Source: an uncultured Clostridia bacterium (lineage in GTDB: Bacteria > Bacillota_A > Clostridia > TANB77 > CAG-508). From it: a stretch of 8,626 bases of DNA. The position numbers and the translations under genes were made by a program. Positions 8,136-8,626 of the stretch are shown in pieces (positions within the stretch are counted from its first letter, which is position 1; every line of letters starts with the position of its first letter). Location of the stretch: positions 1 through 8,626 of the forward strand of contig CANQXO010000059.1 in NCBI GenBank assembly GCA_947627825.1, read 5' to 3'. The notes beneath the pieces were generated by a model, which worked only from the letters and a program-made list of their open reading frames with translations, did not search any database and was not told the origin of the DNA.

Positions 8136-8208
8136 GGACGGTTCTAAAAATCCGGAAATTAGGGACAGACATTAGTGTTGAAAAACGAACACTAGGTTTG
8201 TCCCTATA
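8131..8208. mobile_element. Palindromic REP/MITE-like element (GGGAC-type ends)
   Basis: Ends are perfect 9-bp inverted repeats: TATAGGGAC at 8131-8139 and GTCCCTATA at 8200-8208. Inside, a longer hairpin pairs 8160-8179 with 8188-8206 (about 18 pairs including one G-U, small 2x1 internal loop) around the 8-nt loop 8180-8187. The right arm can pair with either of two left arms (from 8131 or from 8160). Repeats opening GGGACGGTTCT occur near IS200/RAYT-like transposases in Firmicutes, from memory, so this looks like a REP-type non-autonomous insertion. It contains no transposase. The TATA at each end may include a target duplication (inference). Confidence 0.65.
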
Positions 8209-8222
8209 TTTTAATAAACAAA

Positions 8223-8255
8223 CGCAGAAACATGTATATATTGTTTCTGCCTTTT
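8223..8255 (+). terminator. Rho-independent terminator
   Basis: Perfect inverted repeat GCAGAAAC (8224-8231) and GTTTCTGC (8243-8250), extended by an A-T pair at 8232/8242, closing a 9-nt loop. It is followed by C and TTTT at 8252-8255. The U-run is short, so strength is uncertain. It lies about 90 bases after the truncated gene's stop and probably ended the original or rearranged transcript. On the minus strand the same stem is followed by a T-rich tract, so it could act in both directions. Confidence 0.6.
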
Positions 8256-8287
8256 CAATACAATAAAAAAGTAAAAAACATATTATG

Positions 8288-8320
8288 AAAATGCCGAAAA
8301 ATAGCGAAAAATGGAGAAAA
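8288..8320 (+). promoter_or_regulatory. Phased A-tracts upstream of promoter
   Basis: Runs of A at 8288-8291, 8297-8301, 8307-8311 and 8317-8320 are spaced close to 10 bp centre to centre, one helical turn. They end just before a T-run (8322-8326) and the -35 box at 8328. Such phasing bends DNA and can act like an UP element for RNA polymerase. The function is inferred from position. Confidence 0.5.
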
Positions 8321-8327
8321 GTTTTTG

Positions 8328-8356
8328 TTGACAAAGTTATGTAGATATGGTATAAA
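8328..8356 (+). promoter_or_regulatory. Sigma-A promoter with extended -10
   Basis: TTGACA (8328-8333) matches the -35 consensus exactly. After a 17-base spacer comes TATAAA (8351-8356), one mismatch from TATAAT, preceded by TGG (8348-8350), which gives the extended -10 TGn motif. Transcription should start at about 8362-8364 and run rightward, away from the truncated gene and towards a gene beyond the window. Confidence 0.75.
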
Positions 8357-8390
8357 GTATACATAAAAACAATTAACATTTATTGAATTC

Positions 8391-8530
8391 TAAAGTTCAG
8401 CATTAAGCAAGCTAAAAATTTAAATAAATTAAGTTCTTAACATTAGTTTAGTATAAATTTCAAAAGATTAAGTTTTAAATCAAAATTTTTAAAGTTAACA
8501 AATAAGTCAAGCAAAAAATTTAAATAAATT
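8391..8530 (+). repeat. Direct repeat pair in the leader, 100 bp apart
   Basis: 8408-8430 and 8508-8530 match at 22 of 23 positions (T/A difference at 8413/8513). The similarity extends with gaps and several mismatches to 8391-8430 versus 8490-8530, both opening TAAAGTT. Further AAGTT motifs at 8431 and 8470 give a weak 38-39 base periodicity, as if a short unit had been duplicated and then drifted. Low complexity makes some of this expected by chance, but the exact 23-base match is less so. Confidence 0.5.
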
Positions 8531-8573
8531 CAAAAAATGAAAAAATCCAAAAATAGAAGAAAAATATAAAAAA

Positions 8574-8580
8574 AGGAGGT
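8574..8580 (+). promoter_or_regulatory. Strong Shine-Dalgarno sequence without a start codon in the window
   Basis: AGGAGGT is a near-complete match to the anti-Shine-Dalgarno. In the 46 bases after it there is no ATG or GTG, and the only TTG (8620) is about 40 bases away. A non-standard start such as ATA at 8584 would encode only about nine residues before TAA at 8614. Either the start codon was lost or the motif has another role. Confidence 0.5.
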
Positions 8581-8626
8581 AGAATAGTTTTTAATACCAT
8601 ATATACCTATAAATAAAGTTTGACTT

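Larger units (their letters stand above)
8363..8626 (+). other. Long AT-rich untranslated leader of a gene beyond the right edge
   Basis: About 264 bases follow the predicted start of transcription with no convincing ORF. The sequence is dominated by A and T and contains degenerate direct repeats and a Shine-Dalgarno sequence near its end. A ten-codon ATG frame at 8537-8569 (Lys/Arg-rich) has no ribosome binding site and is not called. No strong long hairpin or known riboswitch pattern was seen by eye. Confidence 0.5.

Noticed and set aside
8026..8379. Minus-strand ORF of 117 codons across the gene end and the palindromic element
   Set aside because: It is antisense to the last CnaB, crosses the palindrome and terminator, and has the Leu/Phe-rich composition expected from the complement of an A-rich strand. 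No ribosome binding site or family resemblance.
8537..8569. Ten-codon Lys/Arg-rich frame in the leader
   Set aside because: No Shine-Dalgarno precedes it and A-rich DNA gives such frames by chance; it could be a leader peptide but nothing supports it.

Overview
The window is very AT-rich, with Ile mostly ATA, Arg mostly AGA, adenine-ending codons preferred, TGG for Trp and TAA/TAG stops. It codes almost entirely on the plus strand. Together with the kinds of surface-protein domain present (CnaB/SpaA prealbumin folds, MucBP-like and InlB B-repeat-like modules), this suggests a low-GC Gram-positive bacterium, most likely an uncultured gut-type member of the Clostridia or a relative. The lineage is inferred from texture and domain content; no marker gene is present.

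Region 1 (about 1-8135) is one giant modular cell-surface protein gene, now in two pieces. The 5' piece (open from the left edge to 4924) and the 3' piece (reading frame entered at about 4900-4921, ending 8135) join in mid-domain by a +1 frame change. The lost continuity is clear because the junction falls inside the first of three related repeats, and the other two show what the uninterrupted reading should be. Order of modules: N-terminal conserved region and two beta-sandwich segments, CnaB-1 to CnaB-4, a probable seven-bladed beta-propeller, an InlB-B-repeat-like domain, the first part of CnaB-5, three beta-sandwich (jelly-roll-like) repeats, the rest of CnaB-5, MucBP-like 1 and 2, a second InlB-like domain, MucBP-like 3, a DUF11-like domain and a last CnaB that is cut short. 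Neither a signal peptide nor an LPXTG/membrane anchor lies in the window.

Region 2 (8131-8208) is a small palindromic element with 9-bp perfect inverted ends. Its left end supplies the TAG stop that truncates the last CnaB domain just before its final strand. It looks like a REP/MITE-type insertion, so the gene appears damaged twice: by a frameshift in the middle and by truncation at the end.

Region 3 (8209-8626) has no supported gene. It holds a hairpin terminator, phased A-tracts, a very good sigma-A promoter with an extended -10, then a leader of at least 260 nt with degenerate direct repeats and a strong Shine-Dalgarno sequence that has no start codon in the remaining 46 bases. This region most likely belongs to the next gene, beyond the right edge.
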